From assembly GCF_030846195.1 (NCBI RefSeq), contig NZ_JAVCWH010000003.1, positions 310,001 to 374,000 on the forward strand: a stretch of 64,000 nt of DNA. The letters are read 5' to 3'. The translations under genes were made by a program, and so were the position numbers. This document shows, in pieces, positions 42,192-50,732 of this stretch. Source of the DNA: Paracoccus yibinensis (GTDB lineage Bacteria > Pseudomonadota > Alphaproteobacteria > Rhodobacterales > Rhodobacteraceae). The stretch's first letter is position 1; every line of letters begins with the position of its first letter. The notes under the pieces were generated by a model that was given only the letters and a program-made list of their open reading frames with translations, was not told the DNA's origin and searched no databases.

Positions 42192-44338
42192 GGGAATCGG
42201 CCTGTGCTGAATATGCCCGCAGTCTTACCAATCAAAGCTGAATCAATCCTTTCCAGCAGTGCGCCCACGGCGTCGGCGGCGCGCGGCAAGTCCTCGAGCA
42301 TCCAGAAGTTCACGCCGCGCGACGACCAGGTTCCGAAACCCTGGTCATGCAGGCGGCAGGCCAGATCCCTGTGCGCCAGCCCATCGGAATAAAGCCGGCC
42401 CGCAAATCCGCCTGCCTGGACCATTGCCTGACGGTCGATCAGCGCAAGCTGGGCCGCACCGGCGGCCATGGGGCGCGGGGCGCCGCCGGTCAGCCATCCT
42501 TGCGGATAACCCAGCATCGTGGCGCTATCGCCTGCCACACCATCGCCACCATAGAAGACCGACCCGTCTTCATAGACCAGCGTGGGTGAAATCAGGCCCG
42601 GCCTGCCAAGGCCGGCAAGCTCCGACTCCAGCATGTCCAGCCAGCCGGGGCCCATGGGAAGGGCAGAAGGCTGCCAGATCAGCACCCGCGCCCCGGTGGC
42701 CAAGGCAAGCCCCGCCTCGATCCGGGCGCAGAGATCGGTCTGATCGACAATCAGCAGCCGGCCCCGGATGCCATAAAAGGAGAACAGATCCCGCAGCCGC
42801 CTTGCCGCTTCGCCCGCCCCCCCGCGTGTCATGACGATCGCCAGATCAAGCCGTCCCGCCTCGGGCGTGCCGGACAGCAGCGCCATCATGGGCTGAAGAT
42901 GATCCAGTCGGTCCAGGGGAACCACGGCGGTAACATCGCCGGCGATTTCGGAAAGCGGGATCGGCCGCTGCGCCCCACGAGTTTTCCTGGGACGGGCGGG
43001 CAGTTGCGCCAGGAACGGCGCCACCATCTCATCGACGATCCGGTCCAGGGCCGGGTCGTGCAACGGCAAGGCGGCAAGAATCTGCGGCAGCATTTCGCGG
43101 CCTTCGGGCCCGGTGATCTTCAGGGGGTGGAACAGGCAGCTTTTGTCGGCAAGCACCAGTTCCAGATAGAATTCCTCATTCCCCCGGCGGGGGGTGCCGC
43201 TGGCGAAGGCGACGAAGCCATGCAGGGTATCAGCCGGATCCAGCAGTCGGGCAAAGCGTGGATCGCCCCCAAAGCCCTGGTTCAGATCCGCGCGCGGCAA
43301 GGGGCTCCAGCAGTCTTGCAGGGGCGCGTAAAGCCCGGCCGTGCTTTTGACGATGACACGCTCTACCTGCCGCAGCGGATCCAGCAGCCAGCCCGTCGCC
43401 AGAAGCCCGCCAGAGGGCGCCTGGAACACCGCATCGAAAGCGGCGGCGATGGGCAGCGTGGTCAGGGAAAGCGTGTCCACCCCCTGATACCTGGGACGGC
43501 AGATGCGGCGATAGATGCCGATCCCCCCCTCGTCGCCAGCCAGCCGGGGCAGCATGTGACGGACATGGTCGGTCGCCGCATCGCCCGCCAGCCGCAGGAC
43601 GCTGCCCCGCACGACCTCGAGCCGTTTGAGGGTGCCGTCCTGTTCATAGAACAGGCAGTCCAGCCCGTTAAGGTCCGTTTCCCAGTCCAGGCTGAACAGG
43701 CAGAAGCCCATGCCGGGCGGCGGGATGTCGTCGCGCGCGAACAATGCCACATCGGCGTCGCACAAGGACAGCGTGCCGTCCAGCCGCGCCAGACGGTGAC
43801 GGCCCGCACCAAGCGACATCGCCCAGCCTTGCGCGAAAAGCCCCCGGGTGCCGGGGCAGGCAAGGATTTCGACAAAGCCGCCCGCTTCGGCTGCAAGCGA
43901 CAGGAAACGGGCCGCAAAGTCGCCATCGCCGGACCGTGTTCCGGCCGGGGCATCGTCGGCCAGGGTGGCGGCAAGGAAATCGAAGACCTCGCGGCTGTTC
44001 AATCCATGACGCCTGACGAAATCGGCCAAGGGCGCGGGGGCTACGTCAAGGGCGCGCGGGGCGGCAATTTCGCATTCCTCACCGCCGGGCGCGCGCAACC
44101 ACTGCGTGCCGACCAGAGGGGCCTGAACCACGGCCAGGCCTGCGCGGCCGTTCTGGACGGGCCAGCAGACCGCCTGCCAGGACGCATCGCCGCATGATCC
44201 CTGCGGGGGCAGGGCATCGGCCAGATCAGAAAGCGCCAGCAGCGTCCGTCCTCCGGGCAGGATGATCGCCAGATCCGGCACCAGGGCCGGGGGGGCTTCC
44301 GCGGCAAGTCCGAAGAATGCGCCGTCAGCGGGACTCAT
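42188..44338 (-). CDS. Large GT2-like glycosyltransferase of the RTX locus
   Basis: This 716-residue protein has no classical motif in its first ~480 residues except a GWLLDP...GFVAF beta-rich segment. That segment resembles domains I recall from Rhodobacterales glycosyltransferases. The C-terminal ~220 residues have a GT2-like fold: LDLAIVMTRGGAGEAARRL, LLIVDQTD, LATGARVLIWQPSALPMGPGWLDMLE and MVQAGGFAGRLYSDGLAHRDLACRL. It starts at 44338 and overlaps both adjacent GT4 genes by 4 nt. Activity is inferred. Confidence 0.72.
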   Translation of the reverse strand: MSPADGAFFGLAAEAPPALVPDLAIILPGGRTLLALSDLADALPPQGSCGDASWQAVCWPVQNGRAGLAVVQAPLVGTQWLRAPGGEECEIAAPRALDVAPAPLADFVRRHGLNSREVFDFLAATLADDAPAGTRSGDGDFAARFLSLAAEAGGFVEILACPGTRGLFAQGWAMSLGAGRHRLARLDGTLSLCDADVALFARDDIPPPGMGFCLFSLDWETDLNGLDCLFYEQDGTLKRLEVVRGSVLRLAGDAATDHVRHMLPRLAGDEGGIGIYRRICRPRYQGVDTLSLTTLPIAAAFDAVFQAPSGGLLATGWLLDPLRQVERVIVKSTAGLYAPLQDCWSPLPRADLNQGFGGDPRFARLLDPADTLHGFVAFASGTPRRGNEEFYLELVLADKSCLFHPLKITGPEGREMLPQILAALPLHDPALDRIVDEMVAPFLAQLPARPRKTRGAQRPIPLSEIAGDVTAVVPLDRLDHLQPMMALLSGTPEAGRLDLAIVMTRGGAGEAARRLRDLFSFYGIRGRLLIVDQTDLCARIEAGLALATGARVLIWQPSALPMGPGWLDMLESELAGLGRPGLISPTLVYEDGSVFYGGDGVAGDSATMLGYPQGWLTGGAPRPMAAGAAQLALIDRQAMVQAGGFAGRLYSDGLAHRDLACRLHDQGFGTWSSRGVNFWMLEDLPRAADAVGALLERIDSALIGKTAGIFSTGRFP

Positions 44339-45576
44339 GCGCCGATCCTTCCTGTCAGGGTTCGATAAAGGTCCAGATGACTGTGGACAAAGCCGCGATA
44401 GGCGTCCTTTCCATGCCGGGCGCGCTGCGCAGCTGCCATGCGCGCCTGCCCGGCCCGATCGGCTGCGGCTGCGCGCATCGTTTCGGCCAGGGGACGCGGA
44501 TCGCCGGGGGGAACATGCAGACCGGTGACGCCGTGTTCCACCATCTCGGCCATGCCGCCTATCCCCGAGCAGATCACCGGCAGGCCCGCCGCCCGCGCCT
44601 CGAGCAGGACAAGGGGGGCATTCTCCCACCAGATCGAGGGCATGACGACCCAGTCGGCACGGGCCATCAGGGCAGGCAGATCCGCCCGCGCATAGGGTCC
44701 GTGGTGATGGGCATTGGGCGCGGCGGCCAGCGCGCCGGCAAAGGCGCGGCGGAACCCATCTTCGGCATGGCCCAGCCCGCCGTGCAGATCCAGCGTCACA
44801 CGGTCCCCCGCCATGCGCGCCGCTGCCAGCAGCGGCAGGACCCCCTTGTGCGGGGCGATGTTGCCGAAGAAGGCAAGGCGGTCCGGGCGCGCGCGCGACC
44901 CGCGCGGCGGCTGAGGAGCGGCCTGGACCTGATTGGGCAGCACCGTGATCCGGCTTGCCTCGATCCCCCATTCGACGAACCGTTCGGCAAGGAAGCGGGA
45001 AGGCGCGATGAAGGCATCGACCAGTGCCAGAAGCGCCGTCAGATGCGCCTTGCGCAACAGATGCGCCGCCGCCGGCATCGCCGGATAGCACCCCCGGCAG
45101 CGCTCGGGTCCGGCCTTCTGGCACCGCATCCCGTCCGGCACCGTCAGCATCAGCCCGTCATTTGGACAAAGAATCTGGTAGTCATGCAGCGTCATCACGA
45201 TCCGCGTCCTTGGAGCCAGGCGGCGGATGACCGCCAGAACCTCGGCGCCGATGCGGTCCAGACCATGCAGATGCACGACATCGGGGCGAAAGCTGTCCAG
45301 AAGCCGCCCCATCGAGGCAACCCAGTCGGTGCCGTCCTGCCGCAGCATCGAGAAGCGGTCATAGCGCCCCGTGCGCAGCAGGTGGTCCCCCCCCTCGATA
45401 CCCAGCGATCCGGGCGCGTCGTCGGGACGTTGCAGCGACGTCGTGGCGGCCAGGAACCTGGCGCGGACCCCGCCCGCCGCGTTCAGCGCCGCCGTCAGGT
45501 CATGGGCCAGGAATTCGGTCCCGCCGGCGGTATGGGCAGGGTGGTCATGGGCGATCTGCAAGACCTGAAGGGTCAT
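44335..45576 (-). CDS. GT4-type glycosyltransferase
   Basis: This 413-residue protein has the GT-B layout: QIAHDHPAHTAGGTEFLAHDL (residues ~6-26), VHLHGLDRIG, CRGCYPAMPAAAHLLRKAH, IAPSRFLAERFVEWGI, LAFFGNIAPHKGVLPLL, and the donor-binding WWENAPLVLLEARAAGLPV. It is paralogous to the GT4 at 40911-42191. It overlaps the upstream 655-residue gene and the downstream 716-residue gene by 4 nt each. Confidence 0.87.
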   Translation of the reverse strand: MTLQVLQIAHDHPAHTAGGTEFLAHDLTAALNAAGGVRARFLAATTSLQRPDDAPGSLGIEGGDHLLRTGRYDRFSMLRQDGTDWVASMGRLLDSFRPDVVHLHGLDRIGAEVLAVIRRLAPRTRIVMTLHDYQILCPNDGLMLTVPDGMRCQKAGPERCRGCYPAMPAAAHLLRKAHLTALLALVDAFIAPSRFLAERFVEWGIEASRITVLPNQVQAAPQPPRGSRARPDRLAFFGNIAPHKGVLPLLAAARMAGDRVTLDLHGGLGHAEDGFRRAFAGALAAAPNAHHHGPYARADLPALMARADWVVMPSIWWENAPLVLLEARAAGLPVICSGIGGMAEMVEHGVTGLHVPPGDPRPLAETMRAAAADRAGQARMAAAQRARHGKDAYRGFVHSHLDLYRTLTGRIGA

Positions 45577-47540
45577 TCGCGAACCTTTTCGATCAGGGAA
45601 AATTCGGCATCGGAAAGGGCGGTCGCAAAGTCGTCCGGCGCCGGTGCGGGGCCGAAGCGGCGGAACGGGTGGCGCGTCTCGGACCGGGCGCAACCTTGAA
45701 GGGCCTGGGCCATCCAGATTGCCGGGTCGGGATGGGGCACACTGGCCAGAAGCCGCGCGATTCCTTCCGGGGCAAGCGCCAGGCAGGACGGCAATGGCCG
45801 ATCGATCCCCTGCCCCGCCTGGGGCAGATGCTGGGCGGGCAATCCCCGGCAGGGATCCAAGCCTTCCCGCGTCGCGGCGACAGAACCATCCCGCGCCAGC
45901 AGCGCCGGAGCCAAGGCGGCGCGCCTGCGCAGCCGTCGCAGCCAGAAGCTGATCCAGCCCGGCGTCGCGGGCAGGACATCCCCACCCAGCACCAGCACCG
46001 GGGCATCCTTCGCATCCGAAAGGGCAGCGTGCATCCGCTCGGCAGACGTGGCGAAATCGGGCAGCAGCAGCAGACGATGCGGAACGCCATAGATCGCTGC
46101 AGTCTGGGCCAGGGCCTGACGCGCGCCGATGGCCAGCGGCCCTTCTGTCATGGTGCAGACCACTTCGACCGGGATGCCTTGGCCTTCAGCCATAATCATG
46201 GCGGCACGCGCCCGGATCACATCGGCCGAATCGCCAACCAAGGTGAGGATCCTGAGCCGGGGTTTCTGCAAAGGTCCGAAATGCTGCACGGTGCAGGGCG
46301 GCGGCAACCGGCGGAACCCCGCGCGGGCCTGTGCCAAGGACCGCAGGGAACCGGCCCCCACAATCCAGGCATCCCGGAAGCCGTCGGGAATGCCGCCGTC
46401 ATAGGCCGGGACCGTCGTTTCGGCCCACAGGCGCGACTGGCCGGAATGATCGACGATGCGGATCCGGCAGGTGTGTTCCCCCCCTGGCTGCGGGGGCAGG
46501 TCGGCCAGTCCTGTCAGGATCGCGGTTCCGTCCGACTTGCGGGATGTTTCCAGTTCTGCCGTCCGACCCTGCCGTTCCAGAATGACCTTGCCCGCCATGC
46601 GCGAGGGGTCCGTCAGCGTCAGCGCATAAAGGATACCCCCGGCGGTCGACGACAGATGCCGGATCGCGATCTTCGGCTCCTCCCGCTCGCAGGAAGGTTC
46701 GGGCGGCGCATCGGCGATCGTTCCAGTAAGCCCGAACAACCAGTCCTTGCACGCTTGGCTGCGGGCGCGCAGCCAGGCCGAGACAGGTAGGCGGCGCAGC
46801 AGCGCATCCCCCGCCGCCAGCCGCAGCGGCCTATCCGTCAAAGCGAGGATCTGCGACCGGCCAAGTCCGGCGGGCAGCAGCACATGCAGCAATTTCCCTT
46901 CGGCGAGGCAGTCGAAATCCTTCAGGCGGACCAGCCGCCCGTTCAGGAACGCGGCAGCATCGGCCGGATGGCCCATGCCGGGAAGGCCGGGCACCGCATA
47001 GCTGACAAGCAGCCGCCCCGCGATCCGGGTTTCCGCAACCGGCGCGCAGGCCGGGATGGCGCAGACATCCATCAGACGTGCGATCGCCTCGGCAAGGCCC
47101 GCCTGGGCCGGCGCGGCAAACAGCGACGCCCCGGCCATCATAACCCGCAGCAACTTGCGCAGCCCGGGGACAGAAAGCTGCGCGATCAGGGCAGGCAACT
47201 CACCCTCGGGCGGCTGCAACCAATTCGGGTCGATCTCGGCCACGGCAACACCGTCCAGACGCAGCACAAGATGACGCGCCTGCAAGGTCTCGATCCCCTG
47301 GGGGACGAACAGGACATGCCGCGTGCCGCCGGTCCGAAGGGCAAGTTCTGCCCCGATCAAGGGCCGCGGGATCGGCAGGCCGTCCTGTTCCGCCTGCATC
47401 CGGGTTCGCGGGCCTGCCTGGCGGTCGAAGAAGACCGCGCTGAGCATGGCGCCCATGGCGATCACCGTCGCCTCGTCGGGCGGGGCAGCAAGGGGATGCG
47501 GGCCGGGACGGCAAAGCTTTCGGTCGACGGGGATATTCAT
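45573..47540 (-). CDS. GT2-like glycosyltransferase-type protein of the RTX locus
   Basis: This 655-residue protein has an unassigned N-terminal half, a middle beta-rich part and a C-terminal GT2-like region: LRILTLVGDSADVIRARAAMI, GIPVEVVCTMTEGPLAIGARQAL, DAPVLVLGGDVLPATPGWISFWL. It parallels the 716-residue protein in position before a GT4. It is the first gene of the six-gene overlapping operon. The upstream terminator-like hairpin and the RTX gene suggest that RNA polymerase reads through from RTX at reduced level. No strong ribosome site is seen before the ATG at 47540. Confidence 0.65.
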   Translation of the reverse strand: MNIPVDRKLCRPGPHPLAAPPDEATVIAMGAMLSAVFFDRQAGPRTRMQAEQDGLPIPRPLIGAELALRTGGTRHVLFVPQGIETLQARHLVLRLDGVAVAEIDPNWLQPPEGELPALIAQLSVPGLRKLLRVMMAGASLFAAPAQAGLAEAIARLMDVCAIPACAPVAETRIAGRLLVSYAVPGLPGMGHPADAAAFLNGRLVRLKDFDCLAEGKLLHVLLPAGLGRSQILALTDRPLRLAAGDALLRRLPVSAWLRARSQACKDWLFGLTGTIADAPPEPSCEREEPKIAIRHLSSTAGGILYALTLTDPSRMAGKVILERQGRTAELETSRKSDGTAILTGLADLPPQPGGEHTCRIRIVDHSGQSRLWAETTVPAYDGGIPDGFRDAWIVGAGSLRSLAQARAGFRRLPPPCTVQHFGPLQKPRLRILTLVGDSADVIRARAAMIMAEGQGIPVEVVCTMTEGPLAIGARQALAQTAAIYGVPHRLLLLPDFATSAERMHAALSDAKDAPVLVLGGDVLPATPGWISFWLRRLRRRAALAPALLARDGSVAATREGLDPCRGLPAQHLPQAGQGIDRPLPSCLALAPEGIARLLASVPHPDPAIWMAQALQGCARSETRHPFRRFGPAPAPDDFATALSDAEFSLIEKVRE

Positions 47541-47581
47541 GCCGTTTGGAACCTGGGGCAGGATGACAGGAAAGTTTCGAC

Positions 47582-47613
47582 ATGATCCGGGCGCGCCAGG
47601 GCGCCCGGATCAT
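47582..47613 (-). terminator. Strong hairpin between RTX gene and secretion operon
   Basis: A perfect 13-bp inverted repeat ATGATCCGGGCGC (47582-47594) / GCGCCCGGATCAT (47601-47613) with a 6-nt loop lies 5 nt after the RTX stop and before the glycosyltransferase/T1SS operon. No T-run follows in the minus direction, so partial read-through or RNA stabilisation of the RTX transcript is plausible. Confidence 0.8.
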
Positions 47614-47618
47614 CAGAT

Positions 47619-48461
47619 TCAGACGACGGTGAAGAACCGGCCCGGATCCGAGGTCACGTCGTCAAAGGCCACGCCATGCAGCAGGACACTGTCGCCCTGA
47701 CCAAAGTCGATCAGCGTGCCGGCATCGCCAAGATCAATGGCGAAATCGGCCACTTCCTCGGCCGATGCCAGGGTGACGCCTTCCAGTCGGGACGAAATCT
47801 GAAGGATGTCGCCATCGGTGAAGTCCATGACCACATCCCCGCCCCCCGAAAAGACGAACAGGTCGTCCCCGGCGCCGCCATAAAGATTGTCGTCGCCCGC
47901 GCCGCCATCCAGCGTGTCTTCACCGCTGTCGCCTTGCAGGAAATCGTCGCCCGCGCCGCCCAGCAGCAGGTCGTCCCCTGCGTCACCATAAAGCCGATCG
48001 TCACCGGCACCGCCTTCCATCGTGTCGCGACCGGCGCCGCCCGACAGGATGTCATCGCCCGCGCCGCCCAGCAGCAAATCGTCGCCGGCATCGCCGGTCA
48101 GGGCGTCGTTGCCCGCGCCGCCCGACAGCGTGTCGTCGCCCGCCCCGCCGGCCAGAAGGTCGTCGCCGGTGCCCCCCAGCAGCAGATCGTCGCCCGCGCC
48201 GCCGGACAGGGTGTCGTTCCCCTCGCCCCCGTCAAGCGCATCATCGCCCGATCCGCCCAGAAGCTGATCTTCCCCCGCCTCTCCCAGCAGGCGGTCGTCG
48301 CCCGAGCCGCCATTGAGAAGATCGTTGCCCGTCCCGCCATAGACGATGTCATCGCCTGAATTGGCCATGACGGTGTCATTGCCGCCGCCTGCCGTGATGA
48401 AGTCCGAGAGCGACGTCCCGAACAGGAAATCGCTGAACGCGCCCCCTGGTATCGTGGCCAT
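47619..48461 (-). CDS. Small RTX (calcium-binding repeat) protein, T1SS substrate
   Basis: This 280-residue acidic protein consists mainly of GGxGxDxLx-type nonapeptide repeats (~residues 27-205), followed by a C-terminal segment (DVVMDFTDGDILQI to DPGRFFTVV) that fits an uncleaved type I secretion signal. No enzyme or adhesin domain is present. It is expected to bind calcium outside the cell. The ATG at 48461 has GGAAGGG upstream and was preferred to 48476 and 48497. The T1SS operon follows, and a second RTX gene diverges from it. Confidence 0.88.
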   Translation of the reverse strand: MATIPGGAFSDFLFGTSLSDFITAGGGNDTVMANSGDDIVYGGTGNDLLNGGSGDDRLLGEAGEDQLLGGSGDDALDGGEGNDTLSGGAGDDLLLGGTGDDLLAGGAGDDTLSGGAGNDALTGDAGDDLLLGGAGDDILSGGAGRDTMEGGAGDDRLYGDAGDDLLLGGAGDDFLQGDSGEDTLDGGAGDDNLYGGAGDDLFVFSGGGDVVMDFTDGDILQISSRLEGVTLASAEEVADFAIDLGDAGTLIDFGQGDSVLLHGVAFDDVTSDPGRFFTVV

Positions 48462-48660
48462 GATGAACCCTTCCATGCTGTTGATCTTATGCGGCACAAC
48501 CTATGCGAAAGCCCGTTAACGGCCGATCGCTAATTACTTAAAATTGCATCTATTTCCGGGGTCGCGGGAAGACGGCCCCCCGCTAACATGCGGCCGATGG
48601 CCCGGCATGGGCCGGTTCCGGGCAGAAGGCATCGGGTTATTTCAAATTGGAAAAGCACCC
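48462..48660. promoter_or_regulatory. Divergent promoter region of the two RTX genes
   Basis: This 199-bp AT-richer stretch (TAATTACTTAAAATTG at ~48530-48545, palindrome CGTTAACG at ~48515) lies between the divergent RTX starts. It must hold promoters for both directions. No operator could be identified with confidence. Confidence 0.55.
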
Positions 48661-49857
48661 ATGACGACCTATTCAGACCCCAATCCTCCCCTTCTGACCG
48701 ATGGCTTGGCACAATTGCCGCCGATCACCGCGAATCTGGCAGAGGCCCTGGCCGCGCGTCAGGACTTCCTGGTCGCCGCCATCACCATCTTCGATGAAAG
48801 CCTTGCCTCGGGTCTGTGGCTGGGCGGGGCAGGCGACGATACGGTACGGGCGGGCATCGGCAACCACATCCTCGCAGGCTTTACGGGTAACGATTCCCTG
48901 CATGGCGGCGCAGGATGGAACCTGCTGATTGGCGGCGAGGGCGACGATGTGCTGGATGTCCGCTGGGCCAGCGATCCCGAACGAGGGGGATTGTCTTATG
49001 GCGACTGGTCCGGGGCCAAGCGCGCCTCGTCGGACTGGCTGTTCGGCGGGGCGGGAAACGACGCGCTGTTCGGATCATTTGCGGCGGATTTGATGCATGG
49101 CGGAACCGGGAACGACACGCTTGACGGTCAGGACGGGGACGACATTCTGTTCGGCGGCGCCGGCAACGACCTGCTGGAAGGCGATGCGGGACGTGATGTC
49201 CTGTCAGGCGCCGCCGGCCGCGACACACTGGACGGCGGGCTGAGCGCTGACCTGATGTCCGGCGGGGATGGAAACGACCGCCTGAACGGCGGCAACGGCA
49301 ACGACACCATGGACGGCGGCACGGCGAACGACACCCTTCATGGCGGCTTCGGCGATGACAGCATCCAGGGCGGGACTGGTAACGACTGGGTAGACACCGG
49401 CGGGGGCGACGACATCGTCGATCTGGGCGACGGCAACGACTTCGTCGCCGCCGTGGATGATTTCGGCCGCGGCGACGATGTGTTGCTGGGTCGTGCAGGA
49501 AACGACACGCTGCACGGCGGACGCGGCAACGACATGCTGGACGGCGGCGAAGGGGACGACGTGCTGAACGGCGGGTCGGGCGACGATTTCCTGACGGGGG
49601 GCAGCGGGGCGGACGTGTTCCAGTTCCGCAGCAGTCACGGAACCGACATCATCGCCGATTTCGGCCCGGACGACCGCCTTGTCCTTACAAGCAGCATCAA
49701 TGGCGAGACAATCGACCTTGCATCCCTTGCGGATCGGATGCTGGATCTTGGCGATGCGACCCTGCTGGATCTTGGGAACGGGAATGGCGCGATCTTCCTG
49801 AACCAGGATCCCGAAACGCTGACGCAGCTTTTGCAGACGAGAATCGATTTCTGGTAA
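48661..49857 (+). CDS. RTX (calcium-binding repeat) protein, putative T1SS substrate
   Basis: This 398-residue acidic protein has an N-terminal unique segment (~residues 1-50), an irregular RTX-like zone, then regular GGxGND repeats (~residues 130-310), and a C-terminal segment FQFRSSHGTDIIADFGPDDRLVL to RIDFW that fits a T1SS signal. No catalytic domain is recognised. It diverges from the smaller RTX gene. A weak GGAAAAG site precedes the ATG at 48661. A structural or biofilm-matrix role is inference. Confidence 0.87.
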   Translation: MTTYSDPNPPLLTDGLAQLPPITANLAEALAARQDFLVAAITIFDESLASGLWLGGAGDDTVRAGIGNHILAGFTGNDSLHGGAGWNLLIGGEGDDVLDVRWASDPERGGLSYGDWSGAKRASSDWLFGGAGNDALFGSFAADLMHGGTGNDTLDGQDGDDILFGGAGNDLLEGDAGRDVLSGAAGRDTLDGGLSADLMSGGDGNDRLNGGNGNDTMDGGTANDTLHGGFGDDSIQGGTGNDWVDTGGGDDIVDLGDGNDFVAAVDDFGRGDDVLLGRAGNDTLHGGRGNDMLDGGEGDDVLNGGSGDDFLTGGSGADVFQFRSSHGTDIIADFGPDDRLVLTSSINGETIDLASLADRMLDLGDATLLDLGNGNGAIFLNQDPETLTQLLQTRIDFW

Positions 49858-50185
49858 CAGCATCCCCGATACCCGCCTGCCAAAACATGGTCGGATGCGC
49901 TTGTCGAAGGCTTATCCGGCCATGAACCGCATCCAGGCCCGCCTGATGTCGATCATTCCCTTGGGGCTCGCGCTGCCAGCATGCCACGTTGGAGTGCAGG
50001 GAGACAAGGCGGCAGCCGCCGGGATCCGGCAGGGCTGCCTGCACTAGGCAGTTACCGAAAGCTGCTGCCGAAATCCCGTGATTTCAACTTCATCCGCCAT
50101 CAGGGGACTTGACCTGCAGCAGAACTGAGGCAAGATTTTCCTGTGCGATGGACGTTGGGTGATCTGGATACCAGGGGATGTCGTG
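49858..50185. other. Intergenic region, no gene seen
   Basis: This 328-bp stretch between the RTX gene and a hypothetical gene shows no credible coding frame. On the minus strand, a short run ending MIDIRRAWMRFMAG could be a gene remnant, but it has no identifiable family. No strong terminator hairpin was noticed after the RTX gene. Confidence 0.5.
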
Positions 50186-50668
50186 ATGGATACCTATCTT
50201 TCCGCAGCGCGGGATCTGGTGGTTGAGGGGATGCGCGAAAGCCGGGTCGCGCTTTCTGCGGATCTCGAATACCACCTCGCCTCGACCCTGGCACGCTACA
50301 TGCACCGACCGCTTGCACCTGACCGGCTGACGATCAGGCTGATGGACGCCGCCAGTCGCGGCGCCAGACAAGGTGAATCGCGCCAGATCGGCGATGAATG
50401 CCTGATTTCCTGTGCATTCTTTTCGGCACGGCTGGTGCGGCAAGGGGGAACCATCGTCCACTATGCAGGCCTGGGGCAAGCCGCCTATGCGGTGGCCGGG
50501 ATGCCGGACATCGCCAGCGGCTTTCCCGACATGCTGGATGTCCTGCAGGCCAGTCGTCCGCAGGTCGAGGAACGGCCCTTCCCCCGAGCTGACGGCACCG
50601 GCGCCGGGCCGGAGCATGACGAAGGCGACCGCAAGATCCTGATCATCTCGTCAAGGTTCAGGCACTGA
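50186..50668 (+). CDS. Hypothetical protein
   Basis: This 160-residue protein begins MDTYLSAARDLVVEGM and has a helical N-terminal half with LEYHLASTLARYMHRP and a cysteine-containing centre (GDECLISCAFF). The C-terminal half is charged and ends ILIISSRFRH. No family is recognised; no signal peptide or membrane segment is seen. It lies upstream of, and converges with, the diguanylate cyclase/kinase gene pair. Confidence 0.6.
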   Translation: MDTYLSAARDLVVEGMRESRVALSADLEYHLASTLARYMHRPLAPDRLTIRLMDAASRGARQGESRQIGDECLISCAFFSARLVRQGGTIVHYAGLGQAAYAVAGMPDIASGFPDMLDVLQASRPQVEERPFPRADGTGAGPEHDEGDRKILIISSRFRH

Positions 50669-50732
50669 CATCCCAGGCGCGCGCGCCGGGACGAAGGCGG
50701 CGCCGATCCTCCCTGCAAGGACGATCCTGTGG

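Noticed and set aside
47676..48359. Antisense frame across the small RTX gene
   Set aside because: It is the low-complexity complement of the RTX repeats (VARAA/VVARAA-like) and has no independent support.
49697..50044. Minus-strand frame after the RTX gene, possible transposase remnant
   Set aside because: The run ending near MIDIRRAWMRFMAG is too short and matches no family I can name.
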